A stretch of DNA of 11,686 bases, taken from positions 1 through 11,686 of the forward strand of contig CAYFNI010000072.1 of assembly GCA_964344495.1 (NCBI GenBank). Direction: 5' to 3'. How positions within the stretch are numbered: position 1 is the first letter of the stretch; each line of letters starts with the position of its first letter. Of the stretch, positions 1 through 9,081 are shown piece by piece. Under the pieces are notes generated by a model. That model was not told the origin of the DNA. It did no database searches and was given only the letters and a program-made list of their open reading frames with translations. Origin of the DNA: UBA6136 sp964344495 (GTDB lineage: Bacteria > Pseudomonadota > Gammaproteobacteria > Methylococcales > Methylococcaceae). The position numbers were made by a program, and so were the translations under genes.

Positions 1-182
1 GCCCCGGGAGAGAGGCACAGGACATCAGGAGACACGCTCCAAACAGCCCAGTCGCATAGGAATACTTCAATCGCATGCAGACCATCGATACAGAGTGAGA
101 GTGACCCACAGCGGGCGCTTGGTGAGACAAGGCCTATAGACCCTCCTCACGCCCATACGGGAAACCAATCGACATCCACCAG

Positions 183-210
183 CACGGGGCCTGGCAAGCC
201 GGACCCCGTG
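183..210 (-). terminator. Hairpin downstream of the three-gene minus-strand operon
   Basis: CACGGGG at 183-189 is the exact reverse complement of CCCCGTG at 204-210. The interior can pair further (C190-G202, C191-G201, G193-C200, G194-C199, with one-base bulges), leaving a 4-nt loop. It lies 9 nt past the stop codon of the last gene of the minus-strand operon, where a transcript end is expected. No T-run follows it on the minus strand, so it is not a textbook intrinsic terminator; it could be an RNA 3'-end stabiliser. The rest of 1-218 shows no coding region or RNA gene that I can support. Confidence 0.4.
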
Positions 211-218
211 GGACGCTT

Positions 219-416
219 TCAGGACAGAACCAGTCTGACCACCGAGATGATGGCCACAATAAACAGCACGGTAAAAATTAGCCCCGCCACTATGTAGGGC
301 GTGGCCGATCCACCGGTGAAGTCGCGCTCGCGGTTGGCGGTGCTCTGCACGCCGAAGGCAGCGGCTACAACGCTACCGATCACCTGAAAGAAAGACGGTT
401 TCCTGCTGCCTGTCAT
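219..416 (-). CDS. DUF2970 family small membrane protein
   Basis: This 65-residue protein has the layout of DUF2970: an N-terminal amphipathic stretch with SFFQVIGSVVAAAFGVQS at residues 8-25, the conserved NRERDF at 28-33, and one hydrophobic helix at about 41-64 ending with a single Arg and the C-terminus. The family is small, has no known function, and is widespread in beta- and gammaproteobacteria. It is the last gene of a three-gene minus-strand operon: its ATG lies 14 nt after the stop of the preceding membrane-protein gene, and an AGG about 7 nt upstream is a modest ribosome site. The motif and length fit the family well; the role is unknown. Confidence 0.85.
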   Translation of the reverse strand: MTGSRKPSFFQVIGSVVAAAFGVQSTANRERDFTGGSATPYIVAGLIFTVLFIVAIISVVRLVLS

Positions 417-430
417 AAACGACCTGTCGT

Positions 431-934
431 TCAGGATTGCTTTTCCTTGCGCTTCTGCTCGTAGACCTTGTAGCCGATAGCCAGACCGACTACTACGATC
501 ACTGTGAACAGCGAGCGCCAGCTGGCACTGCCGGTGTAGATCTGCTCCTCATCGACATTACCCCACAGATTCGTACCGCCGCCTGCCGCCACATCCTCGC
601 CGCCACCCATGGTCAGGAGGTAATTCCAGACGAAATTCATCGGGATGATACTGGCGACGCTGATGCCGATGGACATGATCAGCAGATCGATCGCCCGGTT
701 GATGTCGGGATTCTTGGTCAGGTTCTCGCTGATCTCAATCTGCTCAAGGTACAACTTGACCACCACATAACCCGGCAGAATCAGCACCACTGCCAGACCG
801 AACAGATCCTTGACCACCAGCCCGCCACCGTTGGAGAACAGGCTGAAGGCAATGATCAGGATGATGCTGAAAATGCCGACGCCCGCCCACATCAAGAGGT
901 CGGGTTTTCCAAACTTGAACAGATCTTTAATCAT
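431..934 (-). CDS. Four-helix inner-membrane protein of unknown function (distantly DUF1616-like)
   Basis: The 167-residue protein has four likely membrane helices at about 12-33, 43-63, 82-107 and 141-157, and a Lys/Arg-rich C-terminus that should be cytoplasmic. Between helices 3 and 4 is a Gly-rich, acidic loop (about 110-135, with GGGED and AAGGG) likely facing the periplasm. Helix 2 carries LPGYVVVKLYL followed by a charged segment and a third helix, which recalls the LPGY segment of DUF1616 proteins; I regard that as a weak resemblance. The start is supported by AAGGAG about 10 nt upstream, which overlaps the stop codon of the preceding lipocalin-like gene, a sign of translational coupling. 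It is the middle gene of a three-gene operon. Confidence 0.7.
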   Translation of the reverse strand: MIKDLFKFGKPDLLMWAGVGIFSIILIIAFSLFSNGGGLVVKDLFGLAVVLILPGYVVVKLYLEQIEISENLTKNPDINRAIDLLIMSIGISVASIIPMNFVWNYLLTMGGGEDVAAGGGTNLWGNVDEEQIYTGSASWRSLFTVIVVVGLAIGYKVYEQKRKEKQS

Positions 935-948
935 GACTCGCTTGCTCC

Positions 949-1344
949 TTATTGTTTTTTGAAGAAATAGAACCCTTCGAGGCCGCCTTTCAAGATGAGT
1001 TCATTCCCTTCCATCTTGTAGACCGAATAATCGATTGTCTTGCCCGGACGCCCCGGGTCATCGGCCACGATTTTGCCATCGACCACCTTGTAGGCCCATT
1101 CATGCCGATCCTCGGTCTTGAAGTGCCTGTTGTAGCCGCTGGTCACGATGATGCCGTCCGGTCGGAATTCCCAGGTACGGTTTTCCTCGATGCGCGGCTT
1201 GGTCAGCGACGCGGCCACGGACTCTAGCTTCCAGGTCCCTGCAATCGCACTGATATCCTTCAGTGCCGTCTCCGCCCAGGCTGAATTCACGACTCCGGCA
1301 AGAGCCAAAGCCCCCCAGAAAAAACAGCGCGTTATGGTTGTCAT
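949..1344 (-). CDS. Secreted lipocalin-like protein
   Basis: The product has 131 residues. Residues 1-24 form a Sec signal peptide (positive start, hydrophobic core, AWA followed by E25), so it should be periplasmic. The mature part begins with a GTWKLES-type segment (residues 36-42), followed by alternating short strands such as RTWEFRPDG, HEWAYKVVDGKIV and LILKGGLEGFYFFKK. This is the pattern of small lipocalin-like/calycin beta-barrel domains that open with G-x-W. The residue before the cleavage site is not Cys, so it is not a lipoprotein. The start is fixed by GGGGAG (plus-strand 1350-1355) 5 nt before the ATG. It heads the minus-strand operon, divergent from metH. A ligand cannot be read from the sequence. 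Confidence 0.72.
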   Translation of the reverse strand: MTTITRCFFWGALALAGVVNSAWAETALKDISAIAGTWKLESVAASLTKPRIEENRTWEFRPDGIIVTSGYNRHFKTEDRHEWAYKVVDGKIVADDPGRPGKTIDYSVYKMEGNELILKGGLEGFYFFKKQ

Positions 1345-1349
1345 CTATT

Positions 1350-1355
1350 CTCCCC
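1350..1355 (-). promoter_or_regulatory. Shine-Dalgarno site of the lipocalin-like gene
   Basis: On the minus strand GGGGAG sits 5 nt before the ATG at 1344, inside a purine-rich run. It fixes the start that gives an intact signal peptide. Confidence 0.6.
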
Positions 1356-1399
1356 CTCTGCCGGACTTAATGTAAAAATCACGCCTGACGGACTGGTCT

Positions 1400-1418
1400 A
1401 CACGGACCTATGCCGTGT
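1400..1418. repeat. Inverted repeat between the divergent lipocalin-like operon and metH
   Basis: ACACGG (1400-1405) and CCGTGT (1413-1418) are exact reverse complements separated by 7 nt. The repeat lies 56 nt upstream of the lipocalin-like start and about 155 nt upstream of metH. It could be an operator or a hairpin in the 5' leader of the minus-strand operon. A chance occurrence of 6-bp arms is possible. It does not match the MetR consensus (TGAA-N5-TTCA). The rest of 1356-1500 shows nothing I can call. Confidence 0.3.
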
Positions 1419-1504
1419 GGCAATTACCCGCGTTTCGCCCGCCGATTCTTACATTTTTCAATTCGCCATAGCAAGGCAAGCCCACAGGCAATCCGGCGCC
1501 CGTG

Positions 1505-1533
1505 TTTATCCGCGTGGCGACACCCTCTACAAT
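1505..1533 (+). promoter_or_regulatory. Candidate sigma-70 promoter of metH
   Basis: TACAAT at 1528-1533 matches the -10 consensus at five of six bases. At 17-bp spacing a poor -35 (TTTATC, 1505-1510) matches three of six. Transcription would start near 1540, leaving a leader of about 34 nt before the ATG at 1574. If correct, this rules out the in-frame GTG at 1502 as the start. Confidence 0.35.
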
Positions 1534-1573
1534 CGCTCATTTACGGCCCACCCAAAATCCTCCCACTGCGTCC

Positions 1574-4500
1574 ATGACCATCGACTATCGCGCCCGCACC
1601 CAACAGCTCCGGACCCTCCTGTCCGAACGCATCCTGTTCCTCGACGGGGCGATGGGCACCATGATTCAGACCTACCGGCTGGAGGAAGCCGATTATCGCG
1701 GTCAGCGTTTCGCGGACTGGCCCAGCGACCTCAAGGGGAACAATGATCTTCTCTGCCTGACCCAGCCACAGATCATCCGCGCGATACACGACGCGTATCT
1801 GGAGGCCGGCGCCGACCTGCTCGAGACAAACACCTTCAATGCCAACCGCATCAGCATGCTGGACTATGGCATGGAGGAACTGGTCTACGAACTGAATGTG
1901 GCCGCCACCCGACTGGCGCGCGAAGCCTGCGATGCGATGACCGCCCGAACACCGGACCGCCCCCGCTTCGTCGCCGGCGTACTCGGCCCCACCAGCCGCA
2001 CCGCAACGCTCTCGCCGGACGTCAACGACCCCGGCTTTCGCAACGTCCATTTCGATGAACTGGTCGAAGCCTATACCGAATCCATTCGCGGACTGGTCGA
2101 TGGCGGCGCCGATCTCATCCTGATCGAAACCGTCTTTGACACGCTCAACGCCAAAGCGGCCGTGTTTGCCGTCGAGCAATTCTCCGAGGACCACGGGCTG
2201 GCCCTGCCGATCATGATTTCCGGCACGATCACCGACGCTTCGGGCAGAACCCTGTCCGGCCAGACGGTGGAAGCCTTCTGGAATTCACTCAAACACGCCC
2301 AGCCGCTGTCCTTCGGCTTCAACTGCGCCCTGGGGGCCAAACAGCTGCGCCAGTACATTGAAGAACTGGGCCATCTCGCAGATACCCATGTCTCCGCCCA
2401 TCCGAATGCGGGCTTGCCGAACGAATTCGGTGAATACGACGAGTCACCCGAAGCCATGGCGCGGGAAATCGCCGAATGGGCCGAGCAGGGCTTCCTCAAT
2501 ATCATCGGCGGCTGCTGCGGTACCCGTCCACCGCACATCAAGGCAATTCACGACGCGGTGCAGCATTACCCCCCGCGCCGGATTCCGACTATCCCGCCGC
2601 AGTGCCGGCTGGCCGGGCTGGAACCGTTCAACATCGGCCCCGACACCCTGTTCGTGAACGTTGGCGAACGCACCAACGTCACCGGTTCGGCCGCTTTCCG
2701 CCGGCTGATCCGGGAGGAGCAGTTCGAAGCCGCCCTCGAAGTCGCCCGCCAGCAGGTTGAAAACGGCGCCCAGATCATCGACATCAACATGGACGAGGGC
2801 ATGCTCGACTCCAAGGCGGCGATGGTCCGGTTCCTGAACCTGATCGCAGCCGAACCCGACATCGCCCGTGTACCGGTGATGCTCGACTCCTCCAAGTGGG
2901 ACATCCTCGAAGCCGGCCTCAAGTGCCTGCAAGGCAAAGGCATCGTCAATTCCATTTCCATGAAGGAAGGCGAAGAGGCCTTCCTCATGCAGGCGCGACG
3001 GGTCCGGCGTTACGGCGCGGCAGTCATCGTCATGGCCTTCGACGAGGTCGGACAGGCCGATACCGTGGCCCGCAAGATCGAAATCTGTACCCGCGCCTAC
3101 CGGCTGCTCACCGAGCGCCTCGGCTTCCCGGCCGAAGACATCATCTTCGATCCCAACATCTTTGCCGTGGCTACCGGCATCGAAGAACACAACCGCTACG
3201 GGCTGGACTTCATCGAAGCCGTCAAGGTCATCAAGGACACCCTGCCTCACGCCCTCATCTCGGGCGGTGTGTCCAATGTCTCGTTCTCATTCCGCGGCAA
3301 CAACGCGGTCCGCGAGGCCATCCATGCCGTGTTCCTGTGCCACGCCATCCGCAACGGCATGGACATGGGCATCGTCAACGCCGGCCAGCTGGCGATCTAC
3401 GCTGACATCCCGGCCGAATTACGCGACGCCATCGAAGCCGTCGTGCTGGCCACCGACGACCATGCCACCGAACGACTACTGGAACTGGCCGACAAATACC
3501 GCGAGGACGGCAGTACGGTCGAAAAAAAGGAAGATCAGGCCTGGCGCAGCCTGCCCGTGAACAAGCGGCTTGAATACGCACTGATCAAGGGGATCGACGA
3601 ATTCATCGACATCGACACCGAAGCCGCACGGCAACAGGTCGAACGGCCCCTGCATGTCATCGAAGGCCCACTGATGGATGGCATGAACGTGGTCGGCGAT
3701 CTGTTTGGCGCCGGCAAAATGTTCCTGCCGCAGGTGGTCAAATCCGCCCGGGTGATGAAAAAGTCAGTCGCTTACCTGATGCCTTACATGGAGGCGGAAA
3801 AGGCGCTCAACCCGGCACCCAGGTCACAGGGCAGGATTCTCATGGCCACCGTCAAGGGCGATGTCCACGACATTGGCAAAAACATCGTCGGCGTTGTGCT
3901 GCAATGCAATGGCTTCGAGGTAGTCGATCTGGGCGTGATGCAGCCCTGCGAGTCGATTCTTGATGCCGCCCGGCAACATCAGGTCGACATCATCGGCCTG
4001 TCGGGCCTGATCACCCCGTCGCTGGATGAAATGGTCCATGTAGCCAAGGAAATGCAACGTCAGGGCTTCACCATCCCGCTGATGATTGGCGGTGCCACCA
4101 CCTCGCGTGCCCACACGGCGGTCAAGATCGAACCCCACTACACGGCCGGATCGACCATCTACGTCACCGACGCTTCGCGCGCCGTGGGCGTAGCCAGCAG
4201 TCTGCTCAGCGACGATCTCCGCGATGACTATCTGGCCCGGATACGTGCCGAGTACGAGGACGTCCGCACGCACCACGGCGGCCGCAAGGCCCGCACGCCG
4301 CTGCACGATCTGGCTCAGGCCCGCGCCAACCGACTGCAGGCCGACTGGGCGCATTATGAACCGCCGGCACCGCATTTCACCGGCGTGCACACCTTCGACC
4401 GCTACCCGCTGGCCGAACTGGTCGACTACATCGACTGGTCACCTTTTTTCCAGACCTGGGAACTGGCCGGCCGCTACCCGAACATTCTCGACGATGCCAT

Positions 4501-5287
4501 CGTCGGCGAACAGGCGCGCACCCTCTTTGCAGACGCCCAGGCCATGTTGCGGACTCTGGTGGCCGAGGAGTGGCTCACGGCGCGAGCGGTGATCGGTTTC
4601 TTCCCGGCTCAGGCAGAGGGTGACGACGTACGAATTTTCGCCGATGAAGCCCGCTGCGAGCCGCTGGCCACGCTGCACCATTTGCGGCAACAGACGGTCA
4701 AGCCACCGGGCCAGCCGAATTACGCGCTGGCGGATTTCGTTGCACCGGCCGACAGCGGCCGCAAGGATTACGTTGGTGCCTTTGCCGTGACCGCCGGCGT
4801 TGGCATTGAGGCCCATCTCGACCGCTTCGCGGCCGAGCACGACGATTACAGCAGCATCCTGCTCAAGGCACTGGCGGACCGGTTGGCGGAAGCCTTCGCG
4901 GAATGCCTGCATGCGCGCGTCCGGCGCGAATTCTGGGGTTATGCCGCCGACGAACACCTCAGCAACGCTGACCTGATCGAAGAAGACTACCGCGGCATCC
5001 GTCCCGCCCCCGGCTATCCGGCCTGCCCCGACCATACCGAAAAGGCGACGCTGTTCAAACTGCTGGACGTGGAGCAGCGCACCGGCATCTGCCTGACCGA
5101 ATCCTTCGCCATGACTCCGGCCTCGTCGGTCAGCGGCTGGTATTTCTCGCACCCGGCATCGCGCTACTTCAATGTCGGCAAGATCGGCCGCGATCAGGTC
5201 GAGGACTATGCCCGACGCAAGGGGAGATCCGTCAAGGACATGGAACGCTGGCTGGCGCCGGTCCTGGCCTATGAGCCGGATGACTGA
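1574..5287 (+). CDS. metH: Methionine synthase, cobalamin-dependent
   Basis: The enzyme transfers the methyl group of 5-methyltetrahydrofolate to homocysteine through cob(I)alamin, giving methionine and tetrahydrofolate in the cytoplasm. From the ATG at 1574 it is 1237 residues, close to E. coli MetH (1227), with all modules in order. The homocysteine domain (about 1-330) has zinc ligands C251, C314 and C315. The pterin domain starts near 355, with VNVGERTNVTGS at 361-372. A B12 cap (about 640-735) is followed by the B12 domain with D763-x-H765-x-x-G768, where H765 is the lower cobalt ligand. The AdoMet reactivation domain has R1143 and Y1148 in RPAPGY. No key residue is missing. A GTG 24 codons upstream is in frame, but it overlaps the likely promoter and the extra residues do not look conserved. 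No clear Shine-Dalgarno site precedes 1574. It heads a plus-strand cluster. Confidence 0.97.
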   Translation: MTIDYRARTQQLRTLLSERILFLDGAMGTMIQTYRLEEADYRGQRFADWPSDLKGNNDLLCLTQPQIIRAIHDAYLEAGADLLETNTFNANRISMLDYGMEELVYELNVAATRLAREACDAMTARTPDRPRFVAGVLGPTSRTATLSPDVNDPGFRNVHFDELVEAYTESIRGLVDGGADLILIETVFDTLNAKAAVFAVEQFSEDHGLALPIMISGTITDASGRTLSGQTVEAFWNSLKHAQPLSFGFNCALGAKQLRQYIEELGHLADTHVSAHPNAGLPNEFGEYDESPEAMAREIAEWAEQGFLNIIGGCCGTRPPHIKAIHDAVQHYPPRRIPTIPPQCRLAGLEPFNIGPDTLFVNVGERTNVTGSAAFRRLIREEQFEAALEVARQQVENGAQIIDINMDEGMLDSKAAMVRFLNLIAAEPDIARVPVMLDSSKWDILEAGLKCLQGKGIVNSISMKEGEEAFLMQARRVRRYGAAVIVMAFDEVGQADTVARKIEICTRAYRLLTERLGFPAEDIIFDPNIFAVATGIEEHNRYGLDFIEAVKVIKDTLPHALISGGVSNVSFSFRGNNAVREAIHAVFLCHAIRNGMDMGIVNAGQLAIYADIPAELRDAIEAVVLATDDHATERLLELADKYREDGSTVEKKEDQAWRSLPVNKRLEYALIKGIDEFIDIDTEAARQQVERPLHVIEGPLMDGMNVVGDLFGAGKMFLPQVVKSARVMKKSVAYLMPYMEAEKALNPAPRSQGRILMATVKGDVHDIGKNIVGVVLQCNGFEVVDLGVMQPCESILDAARQHQVDIIGLSGLITPSLDEMVHVAKEMQRQGFTIPLMIGGATTSRAHTAVKIEPHYTAGSTIYVTDASRAVGVASSLLSDDLRDDYLARIRAEYEDVRTHHGGRKARTPLHDLAQARANRLQADWAHYEPPAPHFTGVHTFDRYPLAELVDYIDWSPFFQTWELAGRYPNILDDAIVGEQARTLFADAQAMLRTLVAEEWLTARAVIGFFPAQAEGDDVRIFADEARCEPLATLHHLRQQTVKPPGQPNYALADFVAPADSGRKDYVGAFAVTAGVGIEAHLDRFAAEHDDYSSILLKALADRLAEAFAECLHARVRREFWGYAADEHLSNADLIEEDYRGIRPAPGYPACPDHTEKATLFKLLDVEQRTGICLTESFAMTPASSVSGWYFSHPASRYFNVGKIGRDQVEDYARRKGRSVKDMERWLAPVLAYEPDD

Positions 5288-5290
5288 CCC

Positions 5291-5542
5291 ATGCGCCGGC
5301 TGATCCTGTTCGGTACCGACGGCTGCCACCTGTGCGACCTGGCCGAACAGGCCGTGCGTCAGTGGATTGCCCAATGGCCGACACCGGTTGCCCTGGATCA
5401 GGCCGACATCAGCGACAATGAGGACTGGATGCATCGCTACGCCGTGCGCATCCCGGTTCTGCGCGATCAACTCACCGGGCTCGAACTGGACTGGCCTTTT
5501 GGTCCGGAACAACTCGATTCATTTCTGGCGCCGCACCACTGA
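5291..5542 (+). CDS. Glutaredoxin-like protein, DUF836 family
   Basis: This 83-residue protein has a minimal thioredoxin fold: a first strand RLILFG, a redox motif C12-H-L-C15 at the start of the first helix, the cis-proline P55 in RIPVL, and a C-terminal segment ELDWPFGPEQLDSFL typical of DUF836. Members are small cytoplasmic thiol proteins with no firmly assigned substrate. The ATG lies 3 nt after the metH stop, so the two genes are almost certainly co-transcribed and probably translationally coupled. Both cysteines and the cis-proline are present, so redox activity is plausible. A role in keeping cobalamin or zinc-thiol sites of MetH reduced is only a guess from position. Confidence 0.88.
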   Translation: MRRLILFGTDGCHLCDLAEQAVRQWIAQWPTPVALDQADISDNEDWMHRYAVRIPVLRDQLTGLELDWPFGPEQLDSFLAPHH

Positions 5543-5573
5543 ACCCGCACGCAGCGCACCCTCACAACCCCAC

Positions 5574-5579
5574 AGGAGA
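5574..5579 (+). promoter_or_regulatory. Shine-Dalgarno site of fumC
   Basis: AGGAGA lies 6 nt before the ATG at 5586. It selects that start over the open frame that runs further upstream through the glutaredoxin-like gene. Confidence 0.75.
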
Positions 5580-5585
5580 CCCGCC

Positions 5586-6967
<1,382 letters not shown>

Positions 6968-6971
<4 letters not shown>

Positions 6972-7675
6972 CGTCCGTGCGGCATCCTGCTGGAGGCGCT
7001 TGGCCTGCCCTTCCGCTGATCGCCCGTCGCTGGGGCGTGGGACTGTGCCTTGCGGCGGCGGCGGGGTGTCAGTCGGAGCCTCCGCGGGCGCGGACGGCCA
7101 CGCTGGTCGAGGTAAACCGTCTTGATCCCGGCATTCGGCTGGATATCCGCTACGCCACCCCCAATAACTTCACCGGCCGACCGCTCTATCCGACGGCTGC
7201 CGCCTGGTTGCTGGCGGAACCGGCCGCAGCCTTGGTCAAGGCCCACAGGCATCTCAAGACCCAGGGCTACGGCATCGTCATCTTTGACGCCTACCGGCCC
7301 TGGTCCGTCACCCGCTCATTGTGGGCATCCGCCAGCGAAGCCGAACGCCGCGCCGGCTATGTCGCCGATCCCGCCATCGGCTCCCGCCACAACCGGGGCT
7401 GCGCCGTCGATGTCGGCCTCTACGATCAGTCAAGCGGACGGGAGGTGCCGATGCCCAGCGAGTTTGACGATTTCACCGAACGGGCCCACGCCGACTGGCC
7501 GGGCGGGAGTGCGACATCACGGGCCCATCGCCAGCAACTCCGAACAGCCATGGAAGCGCAGGGCTTCGAAGTTCTGCCGCAGGAGTGGTGGCACTTCAAT
7601 TTCAGGGGCTGCGATCAGTATCCCCTGCTGGATAGTCCAATCGACCCGGGGAGTACTGGTATACCGGCGCCTTAG
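6968..7675 (+). CDS. ddpX: D-alanyl-D-alanine dipeptidase, VanX/DdpX family, probable lipoprotein
   Basis: These zinc peptidases hydrolyse the D-Ala-D-Ala dipeptide. Of the 235 residues, about 1-34 form a long signal region ending in AAAAGC, a lipobox with C34 as the probable lipidated residue, so it should sit in the periplasm on a membrane. The active site is complete: R110 in DAYRP, zinc ligands H141 and D148 in SRHNRGCAVD (the same 7-residue spacing as VanX H116 and D123), catalytic base E206 and zinc ligand H209 in EWWH. About 26 residues follow the last zinc ligand. Its ATG overlaps the fumC TGA by 4 nt, so translation is coupled. No vanR/S/H/A genes are near; recycling of cell-wall dipeptides is likelier than glycopeptide resistance. 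The symbol is given by family. Confidence 0.88.
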
Positions 7676-8159
7676 GCGTGCTGCCGGAGGCCGATGGCAA
7701 CGGGCGGGTGGACACCTGGGGCGCAACCGGCACTGGCGCCTGCACCGGGCGATCCACCGGTCGGGTCAAGACCGGATAGACCCCGCTGCGCTGATAGCTG
7801 AATTCGCCCAGGGGGCGATTGAAGGTGAAGCCGGCCGGCCCGATCACCAATGCATGGCTGGCGCGCTGGAAAGCATCATGCGGCGGTGCAAACGAGGCAA
7901 TCCCGGTGAACGGCGATGTCGCCATCAGCAACCCCACCCCGCCGACCGTCATCGCCAGTCCGACCGGTCGGAGCAGCAGCAAATCCGCCACGATCCCGGG
8001 CGCACCCAGATTGCGCCCGCGTCCATAACCATAGCTGTCGCCATAATTACCGCTGTCGTCTACCACCGTGGCCGCCGTGGTCGGATCGGCACTGGCCTGT
8101 CCCAGGCCGTGCAGACTCAGAAGCAGAATCAGAAACAGATGTTGGGGTGCCTTGTTCAT
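7602..8159 (-). CDS. Small exported protein of unknown function
   Basis: The 185-residue product starts with a signal peptide (cleavage likely after ASA at residue 24). A Gly/Tyr-rich segment (about 37-50) comes next, then a hydrophobic region (about 56-90, with RPVGLAMTVGGVG) and the segment ALVIGPAGFTFNRPLGEF (103-120). The C-terminal tail (130-185) is Pro-rich and probably disordered. The RPVG...hydrophobic...GPA-x-FTF-x-RPLGE pattern matches a small gammaproteobacterial family often mislabelled as a multidrug transporter; no function is established. GAGG 4 nt before the ATG supports the start. The last 74 bp overlap the 3' end of the dipeptidase gene on the opposite strand. The gap from the protease gene upstream on the same strand is 128 nt. 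Confidence 0.75.
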   Translation of the reverse strand: MNKAPQHLFLILLLSLHGLGQASADPTTAATVVDDSGNYGDSYGYGRGRNLGAPGIVADLLLLRPVGLAMTVGGVGLLMATSPFTGIASFAPPHDAFQRASHALVIGPAGFTFNRPLGEFSYQRSGVYPVLTRPVDRPVQAPVPVAPQVSTRPLPSASGSTPKAPVYQYSPGRLDYPAGDTDRSP

Positions 8160-8287
8160 CGTGCCTCACTGATGACGGGGGCGCCAGGTCCCCTGCCGCA
8201 GGGAGACGGTGCCATGATTGAATCAGGCCGGCAGTTTACCCCATGCAACCGGCCGGCCGCGCTTGCGGTGCACCCGCATGGCCACAC

Positions 8288-8998
8288 TCAGTGGCGGGCG
8301 GCCTCGGGACGCTTGAGGAAGGCCGGAAGATGCGCGACATCCTCCCAGAAGGACTGCCCCTGCAGCGGCTCGATCGGACGCATGTCGAGAGCCTGCGCCC
8401 CCTTGACCCACTCGCTCGGAATGGCGAAATAGGCCCCGCTGTGGCCGGGCGCCATGAACGTCGCCAACCCCACCAGCCGGCCCCGAGCATCGAACACACC
8501 GCCGCCACTGCCGCCCAGGGTGAAAAAAGCGGAAGTCTCGATAATCCGGCTTCCGCCAAACGGATGCAGTCGCCTGACCGAACCGGCGGAGAACGACATG
8601 CCCAGTGCGCGCGGGTAGCCGTAAAAGTAGAGTGGCTGCCCAGCCTTGAGCTGAGACAAGGACCCTTTTCGGGCCGGCGGGGCTGTCAGGCCAGGCACCT
8701 CGAGAATGCAGAGATCATGCAGTACATCAGCCCGCTCGCCCCTGACCACGAGACCTTCGGCGCCCCGGAAGACTCCGATATGCCCCCCGGCCCGCACCAC
8801 ATGACAATTGGTGACGACCTGATCCATGCCAATCACGACGCCGGACCCATAGTACAGCGTGCCCTGCGGGTCGCGGCCGCGAATCTGGACCACACTCCTG
8901 GCCACGGAATGATCGATTTCCGCCAGCGCCAGCGTCGGGGCGCAGGCCATCGTCACCAGGCACAGCAACAGGGAACGCAACAGATTGAATCGCATCAT
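8288..8998 (-). CDS. Secreted trypsin-like serine protease
   Basis: From the ATG at 8998 the product has 236 residues. Residues 1-26 are a signal peptide (cleavage after ALA), so it acts in the periplasm or outside. The chymotrypsin-fold triad is intact: H66 in TNCHVV, D95 in HDLCILE and S164 in GGSGGG. The segments SGVVIG, YFYGYP and GLATFMA fit the Trypsin_2 type of compact bacterial proteases. It lacks a PDZ domain, so it is not a full DegP/DegS protease. The usual GNSGGP is GGSGGG here, a small change next to the nucleophile. The frame stays open upstream to 9088, but that would put 30 residues before the signal peptide and overlap the preceding gene. The start is 83 nt behind the transglycosylase gene, possibly the same transcript. 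Confidence 0.85.
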   Translation of the reverse strand: MMRFNLLRSLLLCLVTMACAPTLALAEIDHSVARSVVQIRGRDPQGTLYYGSGVVIGMDQVVTNCHVVRAGGHIGVFRGAEGLVVRGERADVLHDLCILEVPGLTAPPARKGSLSQLKAGQPLYFYGYPRALGMSFSAGSVRRLHPFGGSRIIETSAFFTLGGSGGGVFDARGRLVGLATFMAPGHSGAYFAIPSEWVKGAQALDMRPIEPLQGQSFWEDVAHLPAFLKRPEAARH

Positions 8999-9038
8999 GG
9001 CCGCTCTTGAACCCAACCCAACACCACCGGTTTGGAAT

Positions 9039-9075
9039 CGCGCAAGGCGCGGGAGTTCCGGCCCGCCCGGCCGAA
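9039..9075 (-). other. Two short hairpins between the transglycosylase and protease genes
   Basis: Starting 6 nt past the transglycosylase stop, GGCCGAA (9069-9075) pairs with TTCCGGCC (9056-9063) with one bulged base. Further on, CGCGC (9039-9043) pairs with GCGCG (9047-9051) around a 3-nt loop. Neither is followed by a T-run on the minus strand. They may protect the end of the transglycosylase message or reduce read-through into the protease gene; in GC-rich DNA, chance is also possible. Confidence 0.25.
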
Positions 9076-9081
9076 ACAGAA

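Noticed and set aside
437..970. Plus-strand open frame of 177 codons
   Set aside because: It is antisense to the membrane-protein gene, which has membrane helices, an operon context and a ribosome site; the plus frame has an unnatural His/Asp/Gln-rich composition.
1502..1573. 24-codon upstream extension of metH from a GTG
   Set aside because: It overlaps the likely -10 element at 1528-1533, and the ATG at 1574 gives a length close to E. coli MetH.
1345..1573. SAM, SAH or cobalamin riboswitch before metH
   Set aside because: I could not find the conserved cores of these classes, and the likely transcript leader is only about 34 nt.
4439..5512. Minus-strand open frame of 357 codons
   Set aside because: It lies antisense to metH and the glutaredoxin-like gene, both certain; long antisense frames are expected in GC-rich genes.
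7122..8432. Plus-strand open frame of 436 codons
   Set aside because: It overlaps the dipeptidase in another frame and is antisense to the small exported protein; the composition is Pro/Ser/Arg-rich with no domain.
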